Shown: positions 51,422 to 61,048 of the stretch, piece by piece
Layout of the letters: the number at the start of each line of letters is the position of its first letter
Position numbering within the stretch: position 1 is the first letter of the stretch
Origin: Alphaproteobacteria bacterium
Lineage (GTDB): Bacteria > Pseudomonadota > Alphaproteobacteria > Rhodobacterales > Rhodobacteraceae
Assembly: GCA_030427405.1 (NCBI GenBank)
Contig: JAUHXK010000009.1
Location: 1 to 64,000 of the forward strand
Reading direction: 5' to 3'
DNA: 64,000 nucleotides
Notes under the pieces: generated by a model
What the model saw: the letters and a program-made list of their open reading frames with translations, nothing else
What the model was told of the DNA's origin: nothing
Database searches by the model: none
Translations under genes and position numbers: made by a program

Positions 51422-53581
51422 TCAGGCGACGGCTTCGGCAAAGCTGGTGCGGAACGTGGCGGCCAGATCGGCAAGCGGAGCTTCGGACCCGCCGATGCGC
51501 ACGCTGTCGCCCGTGAAGCGGCCAACCGAAACAAGCGGGACACCGGCCTGACCGGCTGCGATCATCAGCGCTTCGGCCTGATCAAAGTTGCAGGCGACCA
51601 GATAGCGGGCCTGATCCTCGCCGAACAAAAAGTCGGTCGGCGCGTCGTCAAGAAGCACCCCGACACCTGCGGCTTCGGCCAGTTCGAATGCCGCCAGCGC
51701 CAGACCACCATCGCCAAGGTCGGTGCAGGCCCGGATCATTTCGCGGTTGGCGCGGATGAAGTCGCCGTTGCGCTTTTCGGCGTTCAGATCGACGTGGGGC
51801 GCATCGCCGTCCTCGCGGTTGAAAACCTCGGCCAGCAGGGCCGACTGACCCAGATGGCCCTTGGTTTCGCCGATGACCAGCGCAACGTGACCTTCGCGAA
51901 CCTCGTTGCCGATGATTTCATCGGTGTGGGACAGCAGACCAACCGCACCAATGGTCGGGGTCGGCAGGATCGCCTGACCGTCGGTTTCGTTATACAGCGA
52001 AACGTTGCCCGAAACGATCGGCATGTCCAGCGCGGCGACCGCCTCACCGATACCCTGAATGGCGCCGACAAACTGGCCCATGATTTCGGGTTTTTCGGGA
52101 TTGCCGAAATTCAAGTTGTCGGTTGTCGCCAGCGGCTTGGCGCCCACAGCGGTCAAGTTGCGATAGGCTTCGGCCACCGCCTGCTTGCCGCCCTCGACCG
52201 GGTTGGCACGCACATAGCGCGGCGTCACATCGGACGTAAACGCAAGCGCCTTGTCGGTGCCGTGCACGCGAACCATGCCCGCACCCAGACCCGGCGTGCG
52301 GGCGGTGTCGGCCATGACCATGGTGTCATATTGTTCATAGACCCATTGCTTGCCCGCATAGTTGGGCGATGCAAGCAGGGCGCGCAGACCGTCGATCGGG
52401 TCGATCTGTGGCACTTCGGCCAACTCGTCGGCCTCGGGTGTTGCCACCCAGGGGCGGTCGTATTCGGGCGCGGTCGAGGAGAGTTTCGACAGCACCAGAT
52501 CGGCTTTGACCTCGCCATTGTGAACGATCAGAAAGCGGTCCTCGGCGATGGTTTCGCCGACAATGGCAAAATCCAGGTCCCACTTTTCGAACACGGCGCG
52601 GGCCTCGGCCTCAAGCTCGGGCTTGAGAACCATCAGCATGCGTTCCTGAGACTCGGACAGCATCATTTCATATGCGGTCATATTCTCTTCGCGCTGGGGC
52701 ACGTTTTCCAGATCCAGACGCACGCCAAGGCCGCCCTTGTCACCCATCTCAACAGCGGAACAGGTCAGGCCCGCAGCACCCATATCCTGGATGGAAATCA
52801 CCGCGCCGGTCCGCATAAGTTCCAGCGTCGCCTCCATCAGGCGCTTTTCGGTGAACGGGTCGCCAACCTGAACGGTGGGGCGTTTTTCTTCGATCGTGTC
52901 GTCAAACTCGGCCGAGGCCATGGTTGCGCCGCCAACGCCGTCACGACCGGTCTTGGCTCCAAGATAGACAACTGGCATGCCGACGCCTGATGCGGCCGAG
53001 TAAAAGATCTTGTCGCTGTCGGCCAGACCTGCGGCAAAGGCGTTCACAAGACAGTTGCCGTTGTAAGCGGGGTGAAACCGGACCTCGCCACCCACGCAGG
53101 GTACGCCGAAGCAGTTGCCATAGCCGCCGACGCCTTCGACCACGCCATTCACAAGCTGGCGGGTCTTGTGATGGCCCGGCTCACCAAAGGACAGGGCGTT
53201 CATCGACGCGATTGGGCGCGCGCCCATGGTAAAGACATCGCGCAGGATGCCGCCAACCCCGGTTGCCGCGCCCTGATAAGGTTCGATGTAGGACGGGTGG
53301 TTGTGGCTTTCCATTTTGAACACCACGGCCTGACCGTCGCCAATATCGACCACGCCCGCATTTTCACCCGGTCCGCAGATCACCTGAGGTCCCGAAGTGG
53401 GCAGGGTGCGCAGCCACTTCTTGGACGATTTGTAGGAACAATGCTCGTTCCACATCGCCGAGAAAATGCCCAGCTCGGTAAACGTCGGCTCGCGCCCGAT
53501 GATTTCAAGGATCATCTCGTATTCGTCGGGCTTGAGCCCGTGTGCAGCAATCAGATCGGGTGTGATGGCGGGCTCTTGCAT
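51422..53581 (-). CDS. purL: Phosphoribosylformylglycinamidine synthase, small-form subunit II
   Basis: A 719-residue ATP-dependent amidotransferase of purine synthesis (AIR synthetase-like repeats), the short PurL that works with PurS and PurQ. Features include [17 protein letters not shown] near the start, the [25 protein letters not shown] nucleotide region split over residues about 85-110, [12 protein letters not shown], and the closing [11 protein letters not shown] motif. ATG 53581 is chosen; an upstream in-frame GTG-like start adds little. purS and purQ are not in the window. The genes for Grx4 and BolA lie downstream on the same strand. Confidence 0.96.
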   Translation of the reverse strand: MQEPAITPDLIAAHGLKPDEYEMILEIIGREPTFTELGIFSAMWNEHCSYKSSKKWLRTLPTSGPQVICGPGENAGVVDIGDGQAVVFKMESHNHPSYIEPYQGAATGVGGILRDVFTMGARPIASMNALSFGEPGHHKTRQLVNGVVEGVGGYGNCFGVPCVGGEVRFHPAYNGNCLVNAFAAGLADSDKIFYSAASGVGMPVVYLGAKTGRDGVGGATMASAEFDDTIEEKRPTVQVGDPFTEKRLMEATLELMRTGAVISIQDMGAAGLTCSAVEMGDKGGLGVRLDLENVPQREENMTAYEMMLSESQERMLMVLKPELEAEARAVFEKWDLDFAIVGETIAEDRFLIVHNGEVKADLVLSKLSSTAPEYDRPWVATPEADELAEVPQIDPIDGLRALLASPNYAGKQWVYEQYDTMVMADTARTPGLGAGMVRVHGTDKALAFTSDVTPRYVRANPVEGGKQAVAEAYRNLTAVGAKPLATTDNLNFGNPEKPEIMGQFVGAIQGIGEAVAALDMPIVSGNVSLYNETDGQAILPTPTIGAVGLLSHTDEIIGNEVREGHVALVIGETKGHLGQSALLAEVFNREDGDAPHVDLNAEKRNGDFIRANREMIRACTDLGDGGLALAAFELAEAAGVGVLLDDAPTDFLFGEDQARYLVACNFDQAEALMIAAGQAGVPLVSVGRFTGDSVRIGGSEAPLADLAATFRTSFAEAVA

Positions 53582-53670
53582 CGTCTGTCCTGTTCTCATG
53601 GGTGGCCGAGATTGCGCGCCTTTTAGGGCAAGGGCGCGCCGGGGGGAAGGGTCAAACCCGCGCAGACCGG

Positions 53671-53882
53671 TCAGAAACGCTGGCCGACATAGATATACAC
53701 CTGGTCTTCATCCAGATTGATGCCGGTCCAGCCCTTCGAAACGTCGACCAAGTATTCTGGCCGTACCCGACAGCGGCGCGTCTTGGGCGGTGACGTTGGT
53801 TTCAAACGTGGTGAAGCCTGTTGTGGAAATGCCGGGCGCAAGAGGCAGAACGGCCAAAGCCCGGCGTCGTACGGAATTTCAC
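53671..53882 (-). pseudogene. Possible remnant of an outer-membrane protein (frameshifted)
   Basis: On the minus strand the first frame, from GTG 53882, reads MNSVRRRALAVLPLAPGIST and on to a polar stretch ending near SGTA; the second frame ends [20 protein letters not shown] then VGQRF. The last pattern of alternating residues with a terminal Phe is what the final strand of an outer-membrane beta-barrel looks like. The change of frame lies about 53750-53785. It could be a decayed gene or a coincidence; it has no SD. Confidence 0.3.
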
Positions 53883-53896
53883 CGTTCAATCTGATC

Positions 53897-53924
53897 AAGG
53901 CGCCGGGGTTGGCCCGGCGCCTTT
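53897..53924. terminator. Hairpin between MscS gene and the remnant
   Basis: GGCGCCGGG (53899-53907) and CCCGGCGCC (53913-53921) form a 9-bp stem extended by AA/TT. It lies 15 bases after the mscS stop on the minus strand; the T run is short in both directions. Confidence 0.6.
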
Positions 53925-53938
53925 CGGGACATGTGGCC

Positions 53939-56194
53939 TCAGGCCGGGCCCTGTTCCTTGTTCACCGCATCGGCGGCGGCCGCACCGATCGCGGCCTTTT
54001 GCTGATCACTGAGGTTTTCGGCCTCGTCCAGACCCGGTATCGCGACACGAACCTCGCGGCGGGCAAAGTCGATCCCGTTTTCCTTGAACGCGGCTTTGAC
54101 CCGGTTGAAGATTTCCTTGCGCAGCGTGAACTGCTTGCCCGGTTTGGCCATGAACTTGCCGCGGATGATCATCCCGACATCGTCAAAGTCGAACACGCCT
54201 TGCGATTTGAATGGCTGCAGGAACCCGTCCTTGTGGGTCTCGTCCGCCATCATCTCGGCACCGATCTTCTTGAAGATCTTCTTGACCTTGTTGGGGTCGG
54301 TGTCGAAGGGCACGGTGAATTTCAGCTTCATGATGACCCAGTCGCGGCTGTAATTGGTCAGCTTTTGAATTTCGCCATAAGGGATGGTGTGTACCGGGCC
54401 GCGGTGGTGGCGCAGTTGCATCGACCGGATCGAGATTTTCTCGACCGTACCGGTAGTGCCGCCGACATCGACATATTCGCCGACGCGGAACGCGTCATCG
54501 ACCAGAAAGAAGATGCCGCCCACGATGTCCGACACCAGTTTCTGGGCACCGAAACCGATGGCCAGACCCAGGATACCAGCACCAGCCAGAAGCGGCGTGA
54601 TATCGAGGCCCAGCGCGCCCAGCGCAAGCAGGGTAAAGATCACCGCGATCGCGACCTGTGCGGTGACCCGCAACAGCGGCAGAACGGTTGCAAGGCGCGA
54701 CCCGCCTGAACCGCCACCTTCGCCAGCCTCTTCGTCGGGGCTCTGATCGGCTGCTGTCTGTTCCTTGGCCAATCGGCGGTTGATCCAGAGCGAGACAACT
54801 TCGTTCAGGATATAGCCGATGGCGGCGATGATGAAGAACTGGATCACCTTGCCGCCGGATTCCGACCCCGCACCGGCAATTTCTTGCAGGTCCAGGTCCC
54901 AGGCATTGGCGATCATAAGAACAACCAGGATGCCGGCCAAAACACGCCCGATCCGAATATAGCTGCGCTTGGTCGATTTGTAGGCGCGTTCGGCAACCGG
55001 TCCATCGCCCAGCATCGGGGGTTGCAAATGCCGCACCAACCCGCGGATCACCGTATCCAACGCGGGCGCAATCAACAGCCAGAACATGGTCGCGAAATGG
55101 GCACCCTCTGCCGCCATGGCGACCAGTTGCGGATCCCGTGTCGAGGACAGGTATTCAACCACCAGCCACATGACGAATGAAACACCGATTGCGAAATAGG
55201 GGTACATCCGTGCCACCCATTCATCAAACTCGGTCCGGTCCGGGTCTGTCCCGCGCATCATGTCGCTTAGCCCGCTGCGGGCGGTCCATGCGATCAGGCC
55301 GATATAGATGTGAATGGAGGTGTTCAGCCAGAAGCCCAGCCTTGTCTCGCTCATCTCAACCCCGTTCAGAGTATTGAACCGGATGATGAACATGGTGAAC
55401 CCGATCAGCAGGAACAGACCGATCAGGTTGCGGTGCAGGTATTTTGACCAATGGTCGTCAATATTCACCAGCCGCAGTTCCGACCTTTCCGGCGCAAGCA
55501 CAAAGCGCGAGATCGCGGCCCCCAGCCGTGGGAACCAGATCAGGAAGAACACGAAAGGCGCAACCTGGGCAATCTGTTCGGGGTCCAAAAGCTGACGCCC
55601 GACAAGGACCAGCGTGTAATAAAAGACGACAAGGCCCAGCAATTCGCGGCAGAACCGGCGGACCAGAAACAGAACCGCGCCGCGCAAATCATGCTCGGCA
55701 TCTCCGGGAACCGCCTTGATCCAACGGCGCGTCCACATACCCACCAGCTTTTCAGCAGCAAAACCGATCGCCACGGCCAAAACCGCAAAGCCAAACAGTT
55801 TCATCATACCCGCAGCGCCAAAGGTCGTTGCAAAATTCGAAATCGCCTCGAATTGCAATGTCACAAGGCTGGGTACCTTTTTGATCACGTCCAGCCAGGA
55901 TGCGACCAGCCCGTTCGCGGTGTCGCTGATCCGGGTTACCAGACCTTTTTTAGCAGGTGCCGCCGTCTTTTGGGCTGCGACCGCGTCCAGTCGTTCCAGC
56001 AACAGCGCGCGCACCTGATCGTCCGACATGCGGGCGACAAGGTCATCGACCTGATCGGGTGTCAGATCCTCGGGAACGGTCGCGGGTGCGGGTGTTGAAG
56101 ATGATGTGCCCGTCATGGGCACTTGCGCGATAGACGGCGCAGCGACAAAGACGGCAAGTATCAACGCCAGAATAAGACGCGTCAGGTGGAACAT
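53939..56194 (-). CDS. Mechanosensitive ion channel of the MscS family (large form)
   Basis: A 751-residue membrane channel opened by membrane tension at hypo-osmotic shock. A Sec signal peptide (MFHLTRLILALILAVFVAAP, about 1-23) precedes a periplasmic region with a VDDLVARMSDDQVRALLL helix, then about ten helices (150-560). The MscS pore helix and beta domain are GAGILGLAIGFGAQKLVSDI and VGEYVDVGGTTGTVEKI (about 530-590), then the alpha/beta C-terminal domain to about 700. SD GAGGGAA precedes ATG 56194. It is a single gene on the minus strand. Confidence 0.9.
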   Translation of the reverse strand: MFHLTRLILALILAVFVAAPSIAQVPMTGTSSSTPAPATVPEDLTPDQVDDLVARMSDDQVRALLLERLDAVAAQKTAAPAKKGLVTRISDTANGLVASWLDVIKKVPSLVTLQFEAISNFATTFGAAGMMKLFGFAVLAVAIGFAAEKLVGMWTRRWIKAVPGDAEHDLRGAVLFLVRRFCRELLGLVVFYYTLVLVGRQLLDPEQIAQVAPFVFFLIWFPRLGAAISRFVLAPERSELRLVNIDDHWSKYLHRNLIGLFLLIGFTMFIIRFNTLNGVEMSETRLGFWLNTSIHIYIGLIAWTARSGLSDMMRGTDPDRTEFDEWVARMYPYFAIGVSFVMWLVVEYLSSTRDPQLVAMAAEGAHFATMFWLLIAPALDTVIRGLVRHLQPPMLGDGPVAERAYKSTKRSYIRIGRVLAGILVVLMIANAWDLDLQEIAGAGSESGGKVIQFFIIAAIGYILNEVVSLWINRRLAKEQTAADQSPDEEAGEGGGSGGSRLATVLPLLRVTAQVAIAVIFTLLALGALGLDITPLLAGAGILGLAIGFGAQKLVSDIVGGIFFLVDDAFRVGEYVDVGGTTGTVEKISIRSMQLRHHRGPVHTIPYGEIQKLTNYSRDWVIMKLKFTVPFDTDPNKVKKIFKKIGAEMMADETHKDGFLQPFKSQGVFDFDDVGMIIRGKFMAKPGKQFTLRKEIFNRVKAAFKENGIDFARREVRVAIPGLDEAENLSDQQKAAIGAAAADAVNKEQGPA

Positions 56195-56306
56195 TGGGCT
56201 TCCCTCGAAGTCAGAAATCTATTGTTTTCCGGCATCATAGTGAGGCGGGTGCCAATTTCCCAGAAAAATTGCGCCGCAGGGGGAATTCCCTGCATGAGGG
56301 CAGGCC

Positions 56307-56392
56307 AAAAAAAAAGGCCGAGCATAAAGCTCGGCCGTAGTCCAACAGGGAGGTATGAAGATGATGAGCGTTTCAGCATCACCGCCTTCGAG
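56307..56392 (-). ncRNA. Candidate small RNA with a CCUCCC motif and strong terminator
   Basis: On the minus strand a promoter-like pair TTGATC (56425-56420) and TAAATG (56402-56397), 17 bases apart, precedes a stretch with no good frame that ends in a perfect terminator: GGCCGAGC-TTTAT-GCTCGGCC then nine T (56336-56307). The expected transcript is about 86 nt. CCTCCC (56353-56348) in its middle could pair with SD sequences. It lies 3' of a LysR gene, so a 3' UTR origin is also possible. Confidence 0.45.
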
Positions 56393-56474
56393 TGCTCATT
56401 TAGGGATCACAGTTTGTCTGATCAAGGTATTTTGGGCGCAATGGTGGTATGGCCGCTATGCATTGTGCGCATAG

Positions 56475-57383
56475 CTATAGTTTTCCCATTTGCCTCAGTT
56501 GTTTGCGATGCGCAATGATTTCGTCCTGAACAAAGTCGCGGAACGCAGCAACGCGCTTGGAGTGCCGAAGCTCTTCGGGATAGGCCAGGTAAACAGGGAC
56601 ATCCGCGCTTTCGATATCGGACAGAACCGGCACGAGGTCAGGAAAGTCGTCGGTCACGTAATCGGGCAGAACGCCAATGCCGAGATTGTGCAGCACGCCC
56701 TGCAGCACCCCGAAATAGTTGTTCACGGTCAGCAGGGAACTGGGTTCATAGGTCATCAGATGCCGAACCATTGATGCGCCGACGCCGACCTGGGGGGCAG
56801 AGGGTGTCTGGCAAATCAGGCGATAGCGCGAAATATCCTCAAGCGACTCGGGGACGCCGCCATGCGCCGCAAGATAGTCCTTGGTGGCATACAGCATCAT
56901 CTGAATCGTCATCAGCCGCTTGCGCACAAGGTCCGCCTGGCTGGGTTCTTTCATGCGGATGGCCACGTCGGCCTCGCGCATGGGAAGATCAAGCACGCGT
57001 TCTTCCAGCATCAGGTCGATATTGAGGTCGGGATACTGTTCGTACAGTTTGGGCAGGCGAGGGGCCAGCCAAAGGGTGCCGAACCCGAACGTGGTGGTCA
57101 CGCGCAGAACGCCGAACACCTCATCCTCGCTGTCGCGGATACGTGCGGCGGCGGTGTCCAGGCGCTTGGACATGGCCGAGGTGGCATCAAACAGCAACTC
57201 GCCCTGTTCGGTCAGAATCAGGCCCCGCGCATGACGGTGGAACAAGGTGGCCGCCAGCGATTCCTCAAGCGCGCGAATCTGGCGGCTGACCGCGGATTGT
57301 GACAGATTCAACTTGTCACCCGCATGGGTCAGACTGCCTGCATCGGCGACCGCGTGAAATATTCTGAGCTTGTCCCAGTCCAT
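56475..57383 (-). CDS. LysR-family transcriptional regulator next to the 2-oxoacid oxidoreductase gene
   Basis: A 302-residue LysR-type regulator. The winged HTH is in DWDKLRIFHAVADAGSLTHA and NLSQSAVSRQIRALEE (residues 2-42), and the effector domain (about 90-290) has GVLRVTTTFGFGTLWLAPRLP at its start. It is divergent from the large indolepyruvate-family gene across 167 bases; a dyad with T-N11-A form lies there. The likely effector is a 2-oxoacid or aromatic amino acid catabolite, inferred from the neighbour. Confidence 0.85.
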   Translation of the reverse strand: MDWDKLRIFHAVADAGSLTHAGDKLNLSQSAVSRQIRALEESLAATLFHRHARGLILTEQGELLFDATSAMSKRLDTAAARIRDSEDEVFGVLRVTTTFGFGTLWLAPRLPKLYEQYPDLNIDLMLEERVLDLPMREADVAIRMKEPSQADLVRKRLMTIQMMLYATKDYLAAHGGVPESLEDISRYRLICQTPSAPQVGVGASMVRHLMTYEPSSLLTVNNYFGVLQGVLHNLGIGVLPDYVTDDFPDLVPVLSDIESADVPVYLAYPEELRHSKRVAAFRDFVQDEIIAHRKQLRQMGKL

Positions 57384-57485
57384 GTTCGCAACTTTCGTTA
57401 TTCTTCGGCACGCCTATATGAAAGAGGTAACAATTTCCACAATCAAACACTGAAAACGCTCAGGAATATGGGAAATTTGCTATAC

Positions 57486-57504
57486 AGGTCAGAAATTATG
57501 ACCT
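57486..57504. promoter_or_regulatory. LysR-type dyad upstream of the 2-oxoacid oxidoreductase gene
   Basis: AGGTCA (57486-57491) and TGACCT (57499-57504) are perfect inverted arms; the site contains T-N11-A. It lies 47 bases before the ATG of the oxidoreductase gene, between it and the divergent LysR gene. Confidence 0.6.
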
Positions 57505-57550
57505 AAAATGATTTGAAATACAGCACACTAATTTGACGGGGAGGCGTCAG

Positions 57551-60500
57551 ATGAGTCAGCCGAAGATTTCGCTACACGATAAGTTCGATCTATCCAAAAG
57601 CCCTGTGCTTTTGAATGGTACGCAGGCGCTTGTTCGCCTGATGCTTCTGCAAAAGGAACGGGACCGTCACGCGGGCCTGAATACCGCGGGTCTTGTGACC
57701 GGGTATCGGGGGTCGCCGTTGGGGGCGGTCGATCTGCAGATGTCGCGCGCGCAAAAGCAACTGGCCGAAAGCGACGTGGTCTTTCAATACGGTCTGAACG
57801 AGGATCTGGCCGCAACCGCCCTGTGGGGCAGCCAGCAGGCGGGTCTGCGCGGCGATGGCAAGTTCGACGGGGTTTTTGGCCTTTGGTATGGCAAGGGGCC
57901 GGGCGTCGACCGTTCGGGGGACGTCATGCGCCACGCGAACATGGCGGGCACGGCCCAACATGGCGGCGTGCTGATGGCGATGGGCGATGACCACACCGGC
58001 GAAAGCTCGACCGTTCTGCACCAGTCTGAATGGTCCATGGTGGACATGTATATGCCTGTCGTCAGCCCAGCAGGGGTGCAAGAGATACTGGATTACGGCA
58101 TCTACGGGTTTGCGCTCAGCCGGTTTGCCGGTGTCTGGGTCGGGCTGAAGACGATGAAAGACACGATCGAGGTCACCTCGGTCGTCGATGGCCGCCCGGA
58201 CCGGGTGCAACTGGTCGCGCCCAGTTTCGACATGCCCGACGGTGGTTTGAATATTCGGCTGGGCGATACGCCGCACCTGCAGGAGGCGCGGATCATCGAC
58301 TATAAACGCTTTGCGGCCGAGACCTTTTCCCATGTCAACAAGATGGACAAGCGGGTCTGGGGTAAACCCGGTGCCAAGATCGGCATCGCGGCGGCCGGCA
58401 AGAACTGGCTGGACCTTGTCCACGCCATGTCCTTGCTGAACATCGACGAGAACGAAGCCGAGCGTCTGGGCCTTACGACCTATAAGATCGGGCAAACATT
58501 TCCGTTGGATATGAAGGGGTTTCACGATTGGGCCGAAGGTCTGGACCTGATTGTCATCGTCGAGGAAAAACGCAAGCTGATCGAGGTTCAGGTCAAGGAA
58601 ACCATATTTGACGACCGCCGTGGGCGGCGTGTCTATGGCTGGTACAAGGGCGGTGCCGGGGCGTTGCACCGCGAAGAACTGTTCCCGACCCGCGGCGCGC
58701 TGGACCCGATCATGATTGCCGAAAAGATTGGCGGTATCCTGGTGGAAGAGGGGCGCGACACTGACGGTGTGCGCGCCGGTCTAGCCAGCCTGGCCGAGGC
58801 CCGCCGGGCCGACAATGCCGAAGAAATCGCGGCGCGTTTGCCCTATTTCTGCTCGGGATGTCCGCATAACAGTTCGACCAAAGTGCCGGACGGCAGCCGC
58901 GCTTATGCCGGGATCGGGTGCCATTACATGGTGCAGTGGATGGACCGGAACACCACTGGTTTCACGCAGATGGGCGGTGAGGGCGCAAACTGGATCGGGG
59001 AAGAGCCGTTCTCGGACACGGACCACGTCTTCCAGAACCTGGGCGACGGCACCTATAACCACTCGGGTGTTCAGGCGATCCGCGCCGCGTTGTCGGCGGG
59101 AACCAACATCACCTACAAGATTCTGTTCAATGATGCGGTCGCAATGACCGGCGGGCAGGACAACGAAGGCGGATTGACCGCCGAGCGAATTGTCAACGAA
59201 GTCAAGGCCATGGGCGTGCGCGACGTGGCCGTGGTTTATGATGAAAAAGAGGATATCGACCTCAAGTCCTTGCCGGGTGGCGTTCAGACATTTGAGCGTT
59301 CCGAGCTGGAGGAAGTCCAAAAGAAGTTTCGGGAAATCAAAGGCGTATCGATCATTGTTTACGTGCAGACCTGTGCTGCCGAAAAGCGTAGGCGCAGAAA
59401 ACGCGGTACATTCCCGGACCCGGATAAACGCGTGTTCATCAACTCGGATATCTGCGAGGGCTGCGGCGATTGCGGTGTCCAGTCGAACTGTGTCTCGATC
59501 GTTCCCAAGGAAACCGAACTTGGCCGCAAGCGCGCGATCGACCAGTCCAGCTGTAACAAGGATTTCTCCTGTCTCAACGGATTCTGCCCGTCCTTTGTCA
59601 CGCTTGAAGGCGCCAAGATCCGCAAAGAGGCGACCACCGACCTGCATTTGCCGGATTTGCCTCAGCCTGACCTGCCGGTGATCGACGGCACGCATAACGT
59701 CGTCATCACCGGGGTCGGCGGCACGGGGGTCGTGACCATCGGTGCGGTTCTGGCCCAGGCGGCGCAAATCGACGGCAAAGGGGCCGGGATGATGGAAATG
59801 GCCGGTCTGGCCCAAAAGGGAGGCGCGGTTCATATCCATTGCCGCCTTGCCAATGCGCCCGAGGATATCAGCGCCATTCGCGTGGCGACAGGTGAAGCAC
59901 ATGCGCTGATCGGCGGCGATCTTGTCGTCTCGGCCGGTGCCAAAACCCTGGGCCTGACGCGGACCGGTCAGACTGGTGCCGTGGTCAACAGCCACGAGAT
60001 CATCACCGGCGATTTCACCCGCGATACCGAATTCACCATCCCCGCGGATCGGCTGGAGCTTGCGCTGGAGGCGCGTCTGAAGGACGGTTTGGCCCTGTTC
60101 GACGCGACCGAACTGGCCCGCGCGGTTATGGGCGATTCGATCTATTCGAACATGATGGTTTTCGGCGCGGCGTGGCAACGCGGCCTGCTTCCGGTCAGTC
60201 ATGATGCGATTCTTCGGGCGATTGAAATGAACGGCGCCGCGGTTGACCGCAACAAGCGCGCCTTTGACGTCGGTCGTTGGGCCGTTCTGCATCCCGCCGA
60301 AGTGGCGGGGATTGTCGCACCGAACGTCTCGGACCTGCCGCGCACAACGGAACAGGAAATCGAGACCCGCACGCAACATCTGACCGACTATCAGGGCGGG
60401 CGTTTGTCCCGCAGGTACCGCAAGCTGGTGGACCCCATTGAGGATGCCGATATCCGCGCGGCGGTTGCGCTGGGGTATCACAAGCTGTTGTCATACAAAG

Positions 60501-60970
60501 ATGAATACGAGGTGGCGCGCCTGTTGCTGACAAGTCGTGACAAGGCGGCGCAGGAATTTGACGGCACGTTCAAGATGACCTTTCATCTGGCACCTCCATT
60601 CCTGAACAAACCCGGTGCAAGCGGGCGCCCAAAAAAAAGGGCATTCGGCGAATGGCTTCTGGGCCCATTGCGCATATTGGCCAGCATGAAGAAACTGCGC
60701 GGCACACCGCTTGATATCTTTGGGTACAGCGCCGAACGGCGCATGGAACGGGCTTTGATCCGCCAATATGAAACCGACATGAAAGAGGTTCTCTCCCAGG
60801 CCAATGCGGTAACCCGCGATGCGGTGATTGCCCTGGCGCGCTTGCCACTGGACATTCGCGGGTTTGGCCCCGTTCTGGTTGCAAACGAAGCCAAGGCTGC
60901 CAAGCGGCGCGAGGAATTGCTGGCGGTTATTCGCAGCGGAGGGCCAGAGTTGAAGGCGGCAGCCGAGTAA
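57551..60970 (+). CDS. Indolepyruvate ferredoxin oxidoreductase family protein (fused)
   Basis: A 1139-residue fused TPP/Fe-S enzyme that oxidatively decarboxylates arylpyruvates, or other branched 2-oxoacids, to acyl-CoA with ferredoxin as acceptor. The N-terminal POR-like half has LNGTQALVRLMLLQKERD and VTGYRGSPLGAVDLQM. The TPP region FCSGCPHNSSTKVPDG (about 435-450) and GDGTYNHSGVQAIRAAL follow. The single Fe-S site CEGCGDCGVQSNC begins with Cys635. The gamma-like domain has VVITGVGGTGVVTIGAVLAQA. SD GGGAGG precedes ATG 57551. A LysR gene is divergent. Confidence 0.92.
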   Translation: MSQPKISLHDKFDLSKSPVLLNGTQALVRLMLLQKERDRHAGLNTAGLVTGYRGSPLGAVDLQMSRAQKQLAESDVVFQYGLNEDLAATALWGSQQAGLRGDGKFDGVFGLWYGKGPGVDRSGDVMRHANMAGTAQHGGVLMAMGDDHTGESSTVLHQSEWSMVDMYMPVVSPAGVQEILDYGIYGFALSRFAGVWVGLKTMKDTIEVTSVVDGRPDRVQLVAPSFDMPDGGLNIRLGDTPHLQEARIIDYKRFAAETFSHVNKMDKRVWGKPGAKIGIAAAGKNWLDLVHAMSLLNIDENEAERLGLTTYKIGQTFPLDMKGFHDWAEGLDLIVIVEEKRKLIEVQVKETIFDDRRGRRVYGWYKGGAGALHREELFPTRGALDPIMIAEKIGGILVEEGRDTDGVRAGLASLAEARRADNAEEIAARLPYFCSGCPHNSSTKVPDGSRAYAGIGCHYMVQWMDRNTTGFTQMGGEGANWIGEEPFSDTDHVFQNLGDGTYNHSGVQAIRAALSAGTNITYKILFNDAVAMTGGQDNEGGLTAERIVNEVKAMGVRDVAVVYDEKEDIDLKSLPGGVQTFERSELEEVQKKFREIKGVSIIVYVQTCAAEKRRRRKRGTFPDPDKRVFINSDICEGCGDCGVQSNCVSIVPKETELGRKRAIDQSSCNKDFSCLNGFCPSFVTLEGAKIRKEATTDLHLPDLPQPDLPVIDGTHNVVITGVGGTGVVTIGAVLAQAAQIDGKGAGMMEMAGLAQKGGAVHIHCRLANAPEDISAIRVATGEAHALIGGDLVVSAGAKTLGLTRTGQTGAVVNSHEIITGDFTRDTEFTIPADRLELALEARLKDGLALFDATELARAVMGDSIYSNMMVFGAAWQRGLLPVSHDAILRAIEMNGAAVDRNKRAFDVGRWAVLHPAEVAGIVAPNVSDLPRTTEQEIETRTQHLTDYQGGRLSRRYRKLVDPIEDADIRAAVALGYHKLLSYKDEYEVARLLLTSRDKAAQEFDGTFKMTFHLAPPFLNKPGASGRPKKRAFGEWLLGPLRILASMKKLRGTPLDIFGYSAERRMERALIRQYETDMKEVLSQANAVTRDAVIALARLPLDIRGFGPVLVANEAKAAKRREELLAVIRSGGPELKAAAE

Positions 60971-61006
60971 TCCGTCACGGATTTGTCACGCAGGCTAGGC
61001 AAAATT

Positions 61007-61033
61007 GTTACCTGCCGCTATTTAGCGGGTAAC
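61007..61033 (+). promoter_or_regulatory. Stem-loop in the leader of the acyltransferase gene
   Basis: GTTAC/GTAAC and CCGCT/AGCGG pair with a three-base bulge and an ATTT loop. It ends 16 bases before the start codon, near the SD, and has no T tract, so it may affect translation. Confidence 0.35.
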
Positions 61034-61048
61034 AGATCGGAGACCCAA

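Noticed and set aside
51353..52990. Long plus-strand frame of 545 codons opposite purL
   Set aside because: PurL is complete and conserved on the other strand; the antisense frame is a G+C codon-bias artefact.
56355..56474. Plus-strand 39-codon frame after GGGAGG, ending at TAG 56474
   Set aside because: The SD-like GGGAGG is the complement of the CCTCCC motif of the candidate sRNA; the peptide has no recognisable features and the frame lies antisense to the 3' region of lysR.
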